Source of the DNA: Paracoccus sp. S-4012
GTDB lineage: Bacteria > Pseudomonadota > Alphaproteobacteria > Rhodobacterales > Rhodobacteraceae
Assembly: GCF_009674885.1 (NCBI RefSeq)
Contig: NZ_WKKA01000001.1
Coordinates: 434,001-498,000 of the forward strand
Length of the DNA stretch: 64,000 nucleotides
Reading direction: 5' to 3'
The first letter of the stretch is position 1. Each line of letters begins with the position of its first letter. Both the position numbers and the translations under genes were made by a program. Positions 19,368 to 27,520 of the stretch are shown here, piece after piece. The notes under the pieces were generated by a model, which worked only from the letters and a program-made list of their open reading frames with translations, was not told the DNA's origin and ran no database searches.

Positions 19368-19429
19368 GTAGGGTGCGTGCTTTGCACGCACCGTCTCGCC
19401 CCGCGGTGCGTGCAAAGCACGCACCCTAC
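19368..19429. repeat. Large REP-like inverted repeat (GTAGGGTGCGTGC family), copy 1
   Basis: Two perfect 26-base arms (19368-19393 and 19404-19429) face each other across a 10-base loop. Each arm itself holds the palindrome GGTGCGTGC-TTT-GCACGCACC (or its complement), so the element can fold as one long hairpin or a pair of hairpins. It begins four bases after the PLP-gene stop. A second, degenerate copy is at 29303-29355. Confidence 0.85.
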
Positions 19430-19467
19430 CTCGCCCGGGACCGTTCGCGGCGAGACGCCTCACCGCC

Positions 19468-19974
19468 TCACGGCACGATGGTGATCGGCACCCCGGCACG
19501 CACGATCTGGAAGATCTCCTCCATCTCCTCGTCGGTCACCGCGATGCAGCCCGCGGTCCAGTCGCGCATCTGCTTCGACAGCGCCTGACCCTCGGGGCCC
19601 TGGCCGTGGATGAAGATGTCGCTGCCGGGGCTGACGCCCATGGCCCTTGCCCGCTCGATGTCCTGCGGCGCCGGGTAGGAGATGCCGAGCGACAGGTGAT
19701 AGCGGCTGTTGGGATTGACCCGGTCGATGAAATAGGTGCCCTCGGGCGTGCGACCATCGCCCTCGAACATCTTGGTGCCGTCCGGCGCGAAACCGAGGCC
19801 GACCTCATAGGTCTTCACGATCTGGTTGCCGCTCAGCAGATGCATCTTGCGCTCGCCCTTCTGGACGAGGAGTTGCGTAACCGGCCCGACAAACGGCTCC
19901 TCCCCGCGATTCGCGCAGCCGGCCACAACGGCCAGCATCACCAACCCGGCGGCTGCCTGGAAAAGTCTTCTCAT
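19468..19974 (-). CDS. YkuD-family L,D-transpeptidase lipoprotein
   Basis: A 168-residue lipoprotein (lipobox VAGC, Cys20) with a YkuD domain containing VQKGERKMHLL, DGRTPEGTYFID, FIHGQGPEG and WTAGCIAVTDEEM. These are the His and Cys sites of ErfK/YbiS-type L,D-transpeptidases. The TAGCIAV variant lacks the Arg of SxGCxR but is common in the soluble 'murein L,D-transpeptidase' subgroup. It probably acts at the periplasmic face of the outer membrane on peptidoglycan. ATG 19974 is preferred; a GTG one codon upstream is also possible. It is the second YkuD gene within 3 kb. Confidence 0.88.
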   Translation of the reverse strand: MRRLFQAAAGLVMLAVVAGCANRGEEPFVGPVTQLLVQKGERKMHLLSGNQIVKTYEVGLGFAPDGTKMFEGDGRTPEGTYFIDRVNPNSRYHLSLGISYPAPQDIERARAMGVSPGSDIFIHGQGPEGQALSKQMRDWTAGCIAVTDEEMEEIFQIVRAGVPITIVP

Positions 19975-20040
19975 CACTGCCCCTGACGCTTTTTATCTCG
20001 CGTTCGTGAGCAGAATTTAGCATGCGGCGCGACCGTGTCG

Positions 20041-21267
20041 CTAGCGTCGAGTCAAATGCGCCGCAGTTTCCACATGCGGGGACCAGCGGAACTGGTCGAT
20101 GACCTGCAGCTGGTCGATCCGCCAGCCTGCAACCACGAGATGTTGAAGGTCGCGCGCGAATGTCACCGGGTCGCAGGCGATCCAGACGGCGCGTCCGACG
20201 GTGCTTGCAGCGATTTCGCGGGCCTGCGCCTCGGCCCCGGCGCGGGGTGGGTCGATCACGATCGCGTCAAATCGTCCCAGTTCCGATGCCAGCAGGGGGC
20301 GTCGCGCGAGGTCACGCACCTCGGTGGTGACGCGATGCAGCCCCTTGGCTGCCCGCCAGCCCGAATCAAGGGCGGCGAGGGCGGGGGCCAGCCCCTCGAC
20401 CGCATGCACCTCCGCCCGCGAGGCGAGGGGAAGCGCGAAGGTGCCGCAACCGGCGAAGAGGTCGAGGACGCGGCCCGCCCCGGCGCTGCCCTCCAGCACC
20501 GCGGCGACGAGGGCCGCCTCGCCCTCGGCCGTGGCTTGCAGGAAGCCGCCCGGCGGCGGAACCACCCGCGCGGCCCCCATCGGCAGCCAGGGCGCGCGGC
20601 GCGTCAGGGTCTCGCCGTCCCAGTCGAGCCGGGCGAGGTCGCCCTCGGCCGCGATTCCGGCCAGCCTGGCCATGAGCGGGGGATCTGCCGGCTTGCCTCC
20701 GCGCACCGCAACATCGAGGCCCGCCGGTCCCTCCGTCACCGTCATCGCCAGCTCGCCCGAACGCGAGGCGCCTGCCACCGTGATCTCAGCCAGCAGCGGC
20801 AGCGCGTCGCGGATCGCGGGGCGCAGCACGAGGCAGCCGGGAACCTCCACGATCACCCCCGAGGCCCGGGCGTGAAACCCCACGAGCGCGCCCTTCTTCG
20901 TCCGCCGCCCGGCCAGCACCGCGCGCCGGCGCGAGCGCGGCGGCGAGGTCCGCACCGCCTCCACCTCTGCCTCGATGCCGCGCGCGGCGAGTGCGGTCTC
21001 GACCACCTGCGCCTTCCAGCCCGCGACGAAGCCCTCCGATCCATGCATCAGCGAGCAGCCGCCGCAGGCGCGGTAATGGGGGCAGGGCGCGGCGACCCTC
21101 TCGGGCGAGGGCGTGACGATCCGCGGCTGCGCGATGCGCCCGTCCGACGCCTCGCCCGAAATCGCCTCGCCGGGCAGCGTCAGCGGCGCAAGCGCCCGCG
21201 ACCCGTCCGCCGCGACCGCCACGCCATCGCCGCGCCGGCCCAGCCGTTCGACCGTCCAGAGGCTCAC
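20041..21267 (-). CDS. 23S rRNA (uracil-C5)-methyltransferase-like protein (RlmD/TrmA family)
   Basis: A 408-residue iron-sulfur RNA m5U methyltransferase. The [4Fe-4S] cysteines are in CPHYRACGGCS (Cys62, Cys68, Cys71), with a likely fourth in VPGCLVLRP. The SAM motif is VLDLFAGCGTFALPL. The catalytic cysteine is in IACDPVTFARD, and the base-binding Asp is in IVIDPPRAG. The N-terminal TRAM domain is short. In alphaproteobacteria this family most likely modifies 23S rRNA; the exact base (U1939 or U747) cannot be told. The start is GTG 21267, overlapping the ABC transporter stop in GTGA. It is the last gene of the hslO-to-rlmD operon. Confidence 0.92.
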   Translation of the reverse strand: MSLWTVERLGRRGDGVAVAADGSRALAPLTLPGEAISGEASDGRIAQPRIVTPSPERVAAPCPHYRACGGCSLMHGSEGFVAGWKAQVVETALAARGIEAEVEAVRTSPPRSRRRAVLAGRRTKKGALVGFHARASGVIVEVPGCLVLRPAIRDALPLLAEITVAGASRSGELAMTVTEGPAGLDVAVRGGKPADPPLMARLAGIAAEGDLARLDWDGETLTRRAPWLPMGAARVVPPPGGFLQATAEGEAALVAAVLEGSAGAGRVLDLFAGCGTFALPLASRAEVHAVEGLAPALAALDSGWRAAKGLHRVTTEVRDLARRPLLASELGRFDAIVIDPPRAGAEAQAREIAASTVGRAVWIACDPVTFARDLQHLVVAGWRIDQLQVIDQFRWSPHVETAAHLTRR

Positions 21268-23117
21268 TCGGCCGCTTCCCGCGGCTCGTCGGTGCCCAGG
21301 AACCCGCCCGACTGCCGCTCCCAGAAGCGGGCGTAGCGGCCGCGCTTGGCCAGCAGCTCGGCATGGGTGCCCTGCTCGACGATGCGGCCCTCGTCCAGCA
21401 CCACGATCCGGTCGAGCTCGGCGATGGTCGAGAGGCGGTGCGCGATCGCCAGCACCGTCTTGCCGCGCATCACCCGCGTCAGCGCGTCCTGCACCTGCGC
21501 CTCCACCTCGCTGTCGAGCGCGCTCGTCGCCTCGTCCAGCACCAGGATCGGCGCGTCCTTGAGGAAGGCGCGGGCCAGCGCGATCCGCTGCCGCTGCCCG
21601 CCCGAGAGCTTCACCCCGCGCTCGCCCAGATGCGCGTCGTAGCCGGTGCGCCCCGCGAAATCCTTCAGCCCGAGGATGAACTCATGCGCCTCGGCCGCCT
21701 TCGCGGCCGCCACGACCTGCTCCTCGGTCGCCCGGGGTTGCCCGTAGAGGATGTTCGCCCGCGCGCTGCGGTTGAACATCGCCGTTTCCTGCGTGACCAT
21801 GCCGATCTGGCGGCGCAGGCTCTCCTGCGTGACCTCGCGGATGTCGCGGCCGTCGATGCAGACCGCGCCCTTCTCGACGTCGTAGAGGCGTAGCAGCAGC
21901 GCGACGAGCGTGGTCTTGCCCGCCCCGGACTGGCCGACGATGCCAACCCGCTCGCCCGGCGCGATGTGCAGGTCGAGTTTCTCGAGGCCCCCGGCGCCGC
22001 GGCCATAGGTGAAGGTCACGCGGTCGAACCTGATCCGCCCCTCCGCCCGCTCGAGCGCCTGCGCGCCGGGCGCGTCGGTCAGCGCATGCGGGGGCGCGAG
22101 CGTCTCCATTCCGTCCTCGACCTCGCCGATCGAGCCCCAGACCCCCATCAGCGCCATGCTGACCCAGCCGGTCATCTGCGCGAGGCGAATGGCGATGGCG
22201 CCCGAGGCCGCGATATCGCCTGGCGTGGCCTGCCCCTGCCGCCACAGCATCAACGCCGCGCCGACCAGCAGCACCGGCAGAAGGCCCGCGATCAGCATCA
22301 GCGAGAAGCGGAACCAGGTCGAGACGCGGCCGAAGTCGAGCGCGGCCTCGCGGAAGCCCTCCATCGCGCCCAGGGCGGCGCGGTCCTCGTGGCTGGCATG
22401 GGCGAACAGTTTCACGGTCTTGATGTTGGTGATCGTGTCCACGACCTGCCCCGAGACCATCGCGCGGGCCGAGGCGCGGCCCGCGGAACTCGTGCGGATG
22501 CGCGGCAGGAAGAAGCGGATCAACGCGAAGTAGAGGACCAGCCAGACGAGCAGCAGCAAGCCGCTGCGCGAATCGACGGTGATGAGATAGACGGCGGAGC
22601 CGAGGACCGAGGCGAGGGCGAAGGTGACGGTATTGACCGCCTCGGAGGCCACATCGGTCACGGCGCGGGCGGTCTGCATCTGCTTTTGCGCGATGCGCCC
22701 GGCGAAGTCGTTGTCGAAGAAGGTCACCGCCTGCCCCAGCGTCCAGCGGTGCAGGCGCGACAGGACCAGCGGCAGGACGTTGGGGCCGATGATGACGTTC
22801 GAGGAGGCGGTCGAGAGGCCGTAGATCAGCGGCCGCGCGACGAGGAAGAAGACGATAAATCCCGCGATCAGCAGCCCGTGGTCCGCGACCAGCGTCGCGG
22901 GGGTGGAGAGCGTCACCGCATCCACCACGGCGCCGAGCAGCGTGGCCGAGAGCACGTCGGCGATGCCGCCCGCGGCGGAGGCGACGGCGGCCACGGCGAG
23001 GCCCGGCCAGGCGCCCGCGAGGCACCAGCGGAAGAAGGCCAGCAGCCGGCGCGGAGGCGGTCCCTCGGCCGGGCGGAAGGCGTCGATCATCCGCGCGAAA
23101 CGGTCGTGGAACATCAT
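21264..23117 (-). CDS. ABC exporter, fused membrane and ATPase domains
   Basis: A 617-residue half-transporter. Six transmembrane helices lie in about residues 35-330, followed by a nucleotide-binding domain with Walker A GQSGAGKTT, the Q-loop in GMVTQETAMFNRS, signature LSGGQRQRIALARAF, Walker B LVLDEATSALDSE and switch histidine IAHRLSTI. It resembles MsbA/multidrug/lipid-type exporters (ABCB). The exported substrate is unknown. ATG 23117 overlaps the cca stop (ATGA) and the 3' end overlaps the rRNA methyltransferase start. A 75-base upstream in-frame extension is the cca gene itself read in another frame. Confidence 0.93.
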   Translation of the reverse strand: MMFHDRFARMIDAFRPAEGPPPRRLLAFFRWCLAGAWPGLAVAAVASAAGGIADVLSATLLGAVVDAVTLSTPATLVADHGLLIAGFIVFFLVARPLIYGLSTASSNVIIGPNVLPLVLSRLHRWTLGQAVTFFDNDFAGRIAQKQMQTARAVTDVASEAVNTVTFALASVLGSAVYLITVDSRSGLLLLVWLVLYFALIRFFLPRIRTSSAGRASARAMVSGQVVDTITNIKTVKLFAHASHEDRAALGAMEGFREAALDFGRVSTWFRFSLMLIAGLLPVLLVGAALMLWRQGQATPGDIAASGAIAIRLAQMTGWVSMALMGVWGSIGEVEDGMETLAPPHALTDAPGAQALERAEGRIRFDRVTFTYGRGAGGLEKLDLHIAPGERVGIVGQSGAGKTTLVALLLRLYDVEKGAVCIDGRDIREVTQESLRRQIGMVTQETAMFNRSARANILYGQPRATEEQVVAAAKAAEAHEFILGLKDFAGRTGYDAHLGERGVKLSGGQRQRIALARAFLKDAPILVLDEATSALDSEVEAQVQDALTRVMRGKTVLAIAHRLSTIAELDRIVVLDEGRIVEQGTHAELLAKRGRYARFWERQSGGFLGTDEPREAAE

Positions 23118-24283
23118 TTCCCGGTCTCCGCCACGGTCAGCGCCACGTCGATCAGGCCGGGCGCCGGCATGGCGAAACCCGAGTCGATCCACGCCTGTTC
23201 CGCCGCGCGCAGGCCCTGGCCGATGGCGGGACCCTGAAGCGGCGGCGACAGGTCGGCGGCGGAGATGGGGAGGGGTGAGGCCGCGGCCTCGGCGAGGCGC
23301 TGCGGCCAGTCCTCAGGGAGAGGCTCGCCGCGGGCTTGCGCGAGCAGGGCGGCGTCCCGGCCCGCGCTCTCGCCGAGGCGGTAGCCCGCGGCATCGACCG
23401 AGAAGCGGCCCGGCACGGGCGCGAGGCGGGCGAGCCGCGCAGCCTCGGCGCGCGACAGGCGCAGCGCTTCGGCCGGGTCGTCGCCGTGCAGCGAGGCGAG
23501 GCGGCGCAGCCAGTCGGGAGCGACGCCCGCCCCACGCTCGGCCGCGATCAGGGCCGGCAGGGTGGCAGGATCGGCGCCGGGCAGAACCTGGGCCAGCACC
23601 CCCGCGCCAGCCATCAGCGCGACAGCTTCGGACGGATCGGGCGCAGCCAGCAGCTTGCGCGTCTCGGCCCCGATCCGCTCGCGCGACAGCCGCGCCATGC
23701 CGGGCGCACCCTCGGCACAGGCCGCGAGCGCCTCCGGGTCGGCCGCTCCGGGCGCGCCATACCACGCATGAAACCGGAAGAAGCGCAGGACGCGCAGGTA
23801 GTCCTCAGCGATGCGGGCGGCCGGGTTGCCCACGAAGCGCACCTGTCGGGCGGTGAGGTCGGGCAGCCCGCCCACCGGGTCGATCACCTCGCCCCCGGCC
23901 GTGGCGTAGAGCGCGTTCATGGTGAAGTCGCGCCGCGCGGCGTCCTCCTCCACCCGGTCGGAGAAGGCGACGACGGCGCGGCGGCCATCGGTCTCGACGT
24001 CGCGGCGGAAGGTCGTGACCTCGAAGCCGCGACCGCCGGTGACGACGGTGATGGTGCCGTGGTCAATGCCGGTCGGCACCGCGCGAAGGCCCGCCGCCTG
24101 CGCCAGTTCCTGCACCCGCGCGGGCAGCGCGTCGGTGGCGATGTCCACGTCCTCGACCGGCGCGCCGATCAGGCCGTTCCTGACCGCGCCGCCGACAATC
24201 AGCGCGGCGTGACCCCCGTCCGAGAGCATCGCCAGCACCCGCTGCAGGCGCGGCTCGGCCGTGATCGCCTCTGGCAGCCTCAC
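23114..24283 (-). CDS. cca: CCA tRNA nucleotidyltransferase / poly(A) polymerase family
   Basis: A 389-residue class II nucleotidyltransferase that adds or repairs the 3' CCA of tRNAs. The GG(x)VRN loop reads GGAVRNGLIG, and the metal-binding carboxylates are in EDVDIATDA. Further landmarks are RRDFTMNALY, DPVGGLPDL and the ERxxxE-like RIAEDYLRVLRFFRF. The start is a GTG at 24283 overlapping the Nudix stop (GTGA); upstream codons in the frame run through the Nudix gene. It lies in an operon with hslO, a CoA Nudix, an ABC exporter and an RNA methyltransferase. Confidence 0.94.
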   Translation of the reverse strand: MRLPEAITAEPRLQRVLAMLSDGGHAALIVGGAVRNGLIGAPVEDVDIATDALPARVQELAQAAGLRAVPTGIDHGTITVVTGGRGFEVTTFRRDVETDGRRAVVAFSDRVEEDAARRDFTMNALYATAGGEVIDPVGGLPDLTARQVRFVGNPAARIAEDYLRVLRFFRFHAWYGAPGAADPEALAACAEGAPGMARLSRERIGAETRKLLAAPDPSEAVALMAGAGVLAQVLPGADPATLPALIAAERGAGVAPDWLRRLASLHGDDPAEALRLSRAEAARLARLAPVPGRFSVDAAGYRLGESAGRDAALLAQARGEPLPEDWPQRLAEAAASPLPISAADLSPPLQGPAIGQGLRAAEQAWIDSGFAMPAPGLIDVALTVAETGK

Positions 24284-24861
24284 GCCGCGAGCCTCAGCGC
24301 CAGGCCACGCAGGACGCGGGCGGTTGCGCCCCAGATGTAATAGGGGCCGAACGGCGCGACGTAGTAGGAGCGCCAGTCGCCGCGCCATTGCCGCCGCTCG
24401 ATGTGGTAGCGGGCCGGGTCGGCGATATGGGCGAAGGGAACCTCGAAGACTTCCTCGACCTCGCCGGCCTCCGCGACGGGCGTGAAGGGACCGTGGATCA
24501 GGCCGACGACGCCGACCATGGCGAAACCGGTGACGGTGCGATGCGCGGGCAGGCGGCCCAGCACTTCGACTTGGCCCGGCGGCAGGCCGACCTCCTCATG
24601 CGCCTCGCGCAGGGCGGCTGCGGTCTCGTCGGCGTCGCCGGGATCGACCTTGCCGCCCGGCAGCGCGATCTGGCCGGGATGGTGGCGCAGGCCCGAGGCG
24701 CGCTTGGTCAGGATCAGGTCGCCCGTATCCGCGCGGAACGCCGCCAGCACCCCGGCCGAGCGCAGCCCGGCCCCCGCGGGCCTGAGCCCGTCGAGGTCGT
24801 AGTCCGAGGACGGCCCCGCCTCGGCGGCGAGGGCCGCCGTGAGGCGCGCGCCCAGGTCCAT
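24280..24861 (-). CDS. CoA pyrophosphatase-type Nudix hydrolase (NudL/YeaB family)
   Basis: A 193-residue Nudix protein. The CoA-specific signature LRHHPGQIALPGG (58-70) precedes the Nudix box REAHEEVGL (85-93), a combination diagnostic of CoA diphosphatases that split CoA to 3',5'-ADP and phosphopantetheine. ATG 24861 overlaps the hslO stop by one base and its stop overlaps the cca GTG. The tight coupling of five genes suggests one transcript starting upstream of hslO. Biochemical substrate is inferred from the signature. Confidence 0.92.
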   Translation of the reverse strand: MDLGARLTAALAAEAGPSSDYDLDGLRPAGAGLRSAGVLAAFRADTGDLILTKRASGLRHHPGQIALPGGKVDPGDADETAAALREAHEEVGLPPGQVEVLGRLPAHRTVTGFAMVGVVGLIHGPFTPVAEAGEVEEVFEVPFAHIADPARYHIERRQWRGDWRSYYVAPFGPYYIWGATARVLRGLALRLAA

Positions 24862-25886
24862 CACTCGGCCGCCGCGCCCGGCAGGGGACGGCCCTCGGCA
24901 TCGACCGTCGCCTCGAAGCCGAGGCTCGCCGGGTCGAATTCGTAATGCGCGCCGCAGAACTGGCAGTCGGCGGTCACGCGCCCGTCCTCGGTGGTCATGT
25001 GGCCGATGTCCTTGGCCGAGTAGATCGAGAGCGTGCCCCGCACCCGGTCGGCCGAGCAGGAGCAGCCGAACTCCACCCGCTGCGGATCGAAGACGCGCGG
25101 AACTTCCTCGTGGAAGAGGCGCACGAGCAGGTCCGTGGGCGCCACGGTCGGCCCGATCAGCTCCAGCGGCTCGACGGTCTCGAGCAGGTGGTTGGCGCGG
25201 TTCCAGTCCTCGGACTGCGCGCCCTGCAGGATGTCGGCCGCCTCGATCAGCCCGCCCTCCCCGCTGCCGCCCTCGCCCGAGGCGCTCATCGGCTGCGCGG
25301 GAAGGGTCTGGAGCATGATGCCGCCCGCGCGCCATTGCTCCGGGGCGCTCGGCCCCAACTGCGAGCGGCCTGAAGTCAGGGCGAAGCGGGTCGGCAGTTG
25401 CTCGGACTGCGCGAAATAGGTCTGCGCGCAGGTCGCGAGGCTGCCGCCCGTCAGGGGCGTGATGCCCTGGTAAGGCACGGTGCCCGGTCCCTGGTCGATC
25501 AGGATGGCGAAATAGCCCTCGCCGATCTGGCCGAAATGCGGCGCGGTCTCGTCGAGGCGCTCGGCGTCGAAGCTGGCCCAGGCGCGCATCCGCGCCGGTC
25601 CGCCCTCGGTCTCGGGCGCATACCAGTCGCAGGCCAGCGTGCGGATCGCGCCGTTGCCGCGCACCTGCAGCGACAGCTTCCAGCGAAGCTTGATGGTCGG
25701 CCCGATCAGCGCGGTCAGCAGCGCGATCTCGGCCACCGCGGCGGCGACCGGCTCGGGGTAGTCGTGGCGCGAGAGGATGTGCTCCAGCACCCCGTCGAGG
25801 CGCGCGACCCGGCCGCGCACGCCCGAGCGGTCGAGCTGGAAGGGCAGGACGGTATCGTCCCAGGCGATCTGGTTGAGCTTGGACAT
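24861..25886 (-). CDS. hslO: Redox-regulated chaperone Hsp33
   Basis: Hsp33 is a cytoplasmic holdase activated by oxidation and unfolding. The 341-residue protein ends with the zinc-thiol switch cysteines CSC (EFGCSCSADR) and CxxC (CQFCGAHYEF). The spacing is about 30 residues, as in the family. The start is MSKLNQIAWDDTVLPFQLDR. It is the first gene of the five-gene operon down to the rRNA methyltransferase. A TATATT hexamer at 25942-25937 on the minus strand could be its -10 box, but no good -35 is seen. Confidence 0.96.
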   Translation of the reverse strand: MSKLNQIAWDDTVLPFQLDRSGVRGRVARLDGVLEHILSRHDYPEPVAAAVAEIALLTALIGPTIKLRWKLSLQVRGNGAIRTLACDWYAPETEGGPARMRAWASFDAERLDETAPHFGQIGEGYFAILIDQGPGTVPYQGITPLTGGSLATCAQTYFAQSEQLPTRFALTSGRSQLGPSAPEQWRAGGIMLQTLPAQPMSASGEGGSGEGGLIEAADILQGAQSEDWNRANHLLETVEPLELIGPTVAPTDLLVRLFHEEVPRVFDPQRVEFGCSCSADRVRGTLSIYSAKDIGHMTTEDGRVTADCQFCGAHYEFDPASLGFEATVDAEGRPLPGAAAE

Positions 25887-26094
25887 GGGCCCTCGGGAAA
25901 CGGATGCGGGCGGCTGTGAGGCCGCGGGTTGGGGCCAATATAGGGAGCGGGGTCACGCCGGAACAGGGCGGGGCGCTGCCTGCCCGCCCACCCGCGAGGC
26001 CCTCGTCCTGCACCCCAGGGACATGGACTGGCGCGGGCGAAGATGACCCCGGGAATCCTCGGCCGGGCGCTGCTGGCTGTGGGAAGGGAAGGAT

Positions 26095-26116
26095 GGATAT
26101 TTGTAGACAGAAGAAG
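26095..26116 (+). repeat. GGATATTTG...ACAGAAGAA element, copy 1
   Basis: GGATATTTG-TAG-ACAGAAGAAG matches the copy at 42240 at nearly every position and the core of the copies at 52375 and 52540. It lies 12 bases from the convergent PP2C stop, and lacks the GC hairpin seen before the other copies. Confidence 0.55.
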
Positions 26117-26127
26117 TCTGGAGCCTG

Positions 26128-27375
26128 CTATGGCGGCGGCGCCTCGCGCTCGAGCAGGACGGCCGAGATGTCGTCCTTGCCCTGGCCGCGGGTGAACTGC
26201 GCCACCGACCAGCACAGCGATTCCAGCAGCGGCTCGCCCGAGAGGAAGGTGTTGGTGCGCAGGATCGCGGTGAGGCCCTCCTCGCCCAGCTGCACGCCCT
26301 CGGGGTTCACCGCGTCGGTGATGCCGTCGGAGCCAAGGAACAGCCGCGCCCCCGGCTCCAGCACGAAGCCGACCTCCTCCCAATCAGCCTGCGGCAGCAC
26401 GCCCACGGGCAGGCCGCCGCGGCCGAGGACCTCGATGCGGCCGTCCGGGTGCTGCAGCATCGGATGCGGATGGCCCGCCTGCACCAGCCGGCCGCGCCCG
26501 GAGAGCGTGTCGAGATCGACATAGACCATCGTGAAATAGGAATCGCCAGCCACCTCCTCCAGCATCAGGCGGTTGAAGAGCCGCGCCACTTCGACCGGCG
26601 GGCGGGCGTCGTAGAGGTCGTGCTCATCCAGTCTCAGCGCCAGGTTCTCGCCCGAGCCGGGGCTCAGATGCGCGGCCACCCGCGCGGCCAGCAGCGCCGC
26701 GGCCACCCCGCTGCCGCAGACATCGACGGCATAGGTCGCGATCCGGTGGCCGTTGATCGGAAAGAGGCCGACCAGATCGCCGCCGACATGCCCCGCGGGC
26801 CGCAGCAGCAGCGAGACCGTGACCGCGCCCAGGTTCACCCGCCGCGGCCCGATCAGCCCCTGTTGCAGCCGCCGCGCCTCCGACAGGTCGGCCTCCATCG
26901 CCGCCTGCGCGGAGCGCAGCTGCGCGAGCGCCGCTTCGACCTCGCGCTTGCTGGCCCGCACGCGGTCGGCCATGTCCAGCAACCGCAGCCCGGCGCTGAC
27001 GCGGGCCTGCAGTTCCACCGCCTCGAACGGGACGGCGAGGATGTCGTCGGCGCCCGCCGCGAGCGCCGCCTGCGCCGCCGCGCGTTCGCCTGCGGGGACC
27101 AGCATCAGGACATAGGCATAGTCCTCCGGCCCCTCCTCTTCGCGCAGGAGGCGGCAGAGGGCGTCGGCGCCCGGCGGGCCGAGGCTCCAGTCGAGCAGCA
27201 CCATGTCCGGCGGACCCTGCGACAGCTGCGCCGCCGCATCCGGGCCGCACCCCGCGCGGATCACCTCGACCCCCGCGCGCCGCAGCGCGGTTGCGGCCGC
27301 CGTGCCCTGCATCCCCGCCGCGCAGGCCAGTAGCGCGCGCCGGGGGCTGCGGCCCGCAGGCGCGCCCGTTTTCAT
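26128..27375 (-). CDS. PP2C (SpoIIE/RsbU-type) phosphatase with degenerate receiver domain
   Basis: A 415-residue protein with an N-terminal receiver-like domain (about 1-135), a coiled-coil linker (about 140-185, RASKREVEAALAQLRSA), and a C-terminal SpoIIE-type Ser/Thr phosphatase. Metal-site motifs are GGDLVGLF, DVCGSGVAAALL, FLGSDGITDAV and GKDDISAVLL. In the receiver, Asp62 (LLDWS) is present. The N-terminal acidic pair is absent (RRALLACAAG), and the usual Thr/Ser and Lys are replaced (LVPAG, AVPF). It is therefore probably a non-canonical input domain. Known relatives control partner-switch anti-sigma systems; no anti-sigma or STAS gene is nearby. ATG 27375 diverges from argG. Confidence 0.9.
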   Translation of the reverse strand: MKTGAPAGRSPRRALLACAAGMQGTAAATALRRAGVEVIRAGCGPDAAAQLSQGPPDMVLLDWSLGPPGADALCRLLREEEGPEDYAYVLMLVPAGERAAAQAALAAGADDILAVPFEAVELQARVSAGLRLLDMADRVRASKREVEAALAQLRSAQAAMEADLSEARRLQQGLIGPRRVNLGAVTVSLLLRPAGHVGGDLVGLFPINGHRIATYAVDVCGSGVAAALLAARVAAHLSPGSGENLALRLDEHDLYDARPPVEVARLFNRLMLEEVAGDSYFTMVYVDLDTLSGRGRLVQAGHPHPMLQHPDGRIEVLGRGGLPVGVLPQADWEEVGFVLEPGARLFLGSDGITDAVNPEGVQLGEEGLTAILRTNTFLSGEPLLESLCWSVAQFTRGQGKDDISAVLLEREAPPP

Positions 27376-27456
27376 CCCCCTCTGTCGATCCCGCTCGCGC
27401 ACCGGCGCGGCATAGCAGGCCCGCCTGAAAGGGCGGTTAACGCAAGGCCGCCTCAC

Positions 27457-27485
27457 TTGCCGGGCGGGGCGTTTCGGCCTATGCC
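27457..27485 (+). promoter_or_regulatory. Predicted promoter of argG-mog
   Basis: TTGCCG (27457-27462) and TATGCC (27480-27485) are spaced by 17 bases and would start transcription near 27492, about 30 bases before the argG ATG. The -35 match is fair and the -10 match is weak. Confidence 0.35.
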
Positions 27486-27520
27486 GCGCGGGATCAGCCG
27501 CTCATGAGGGACGCCAGCAG

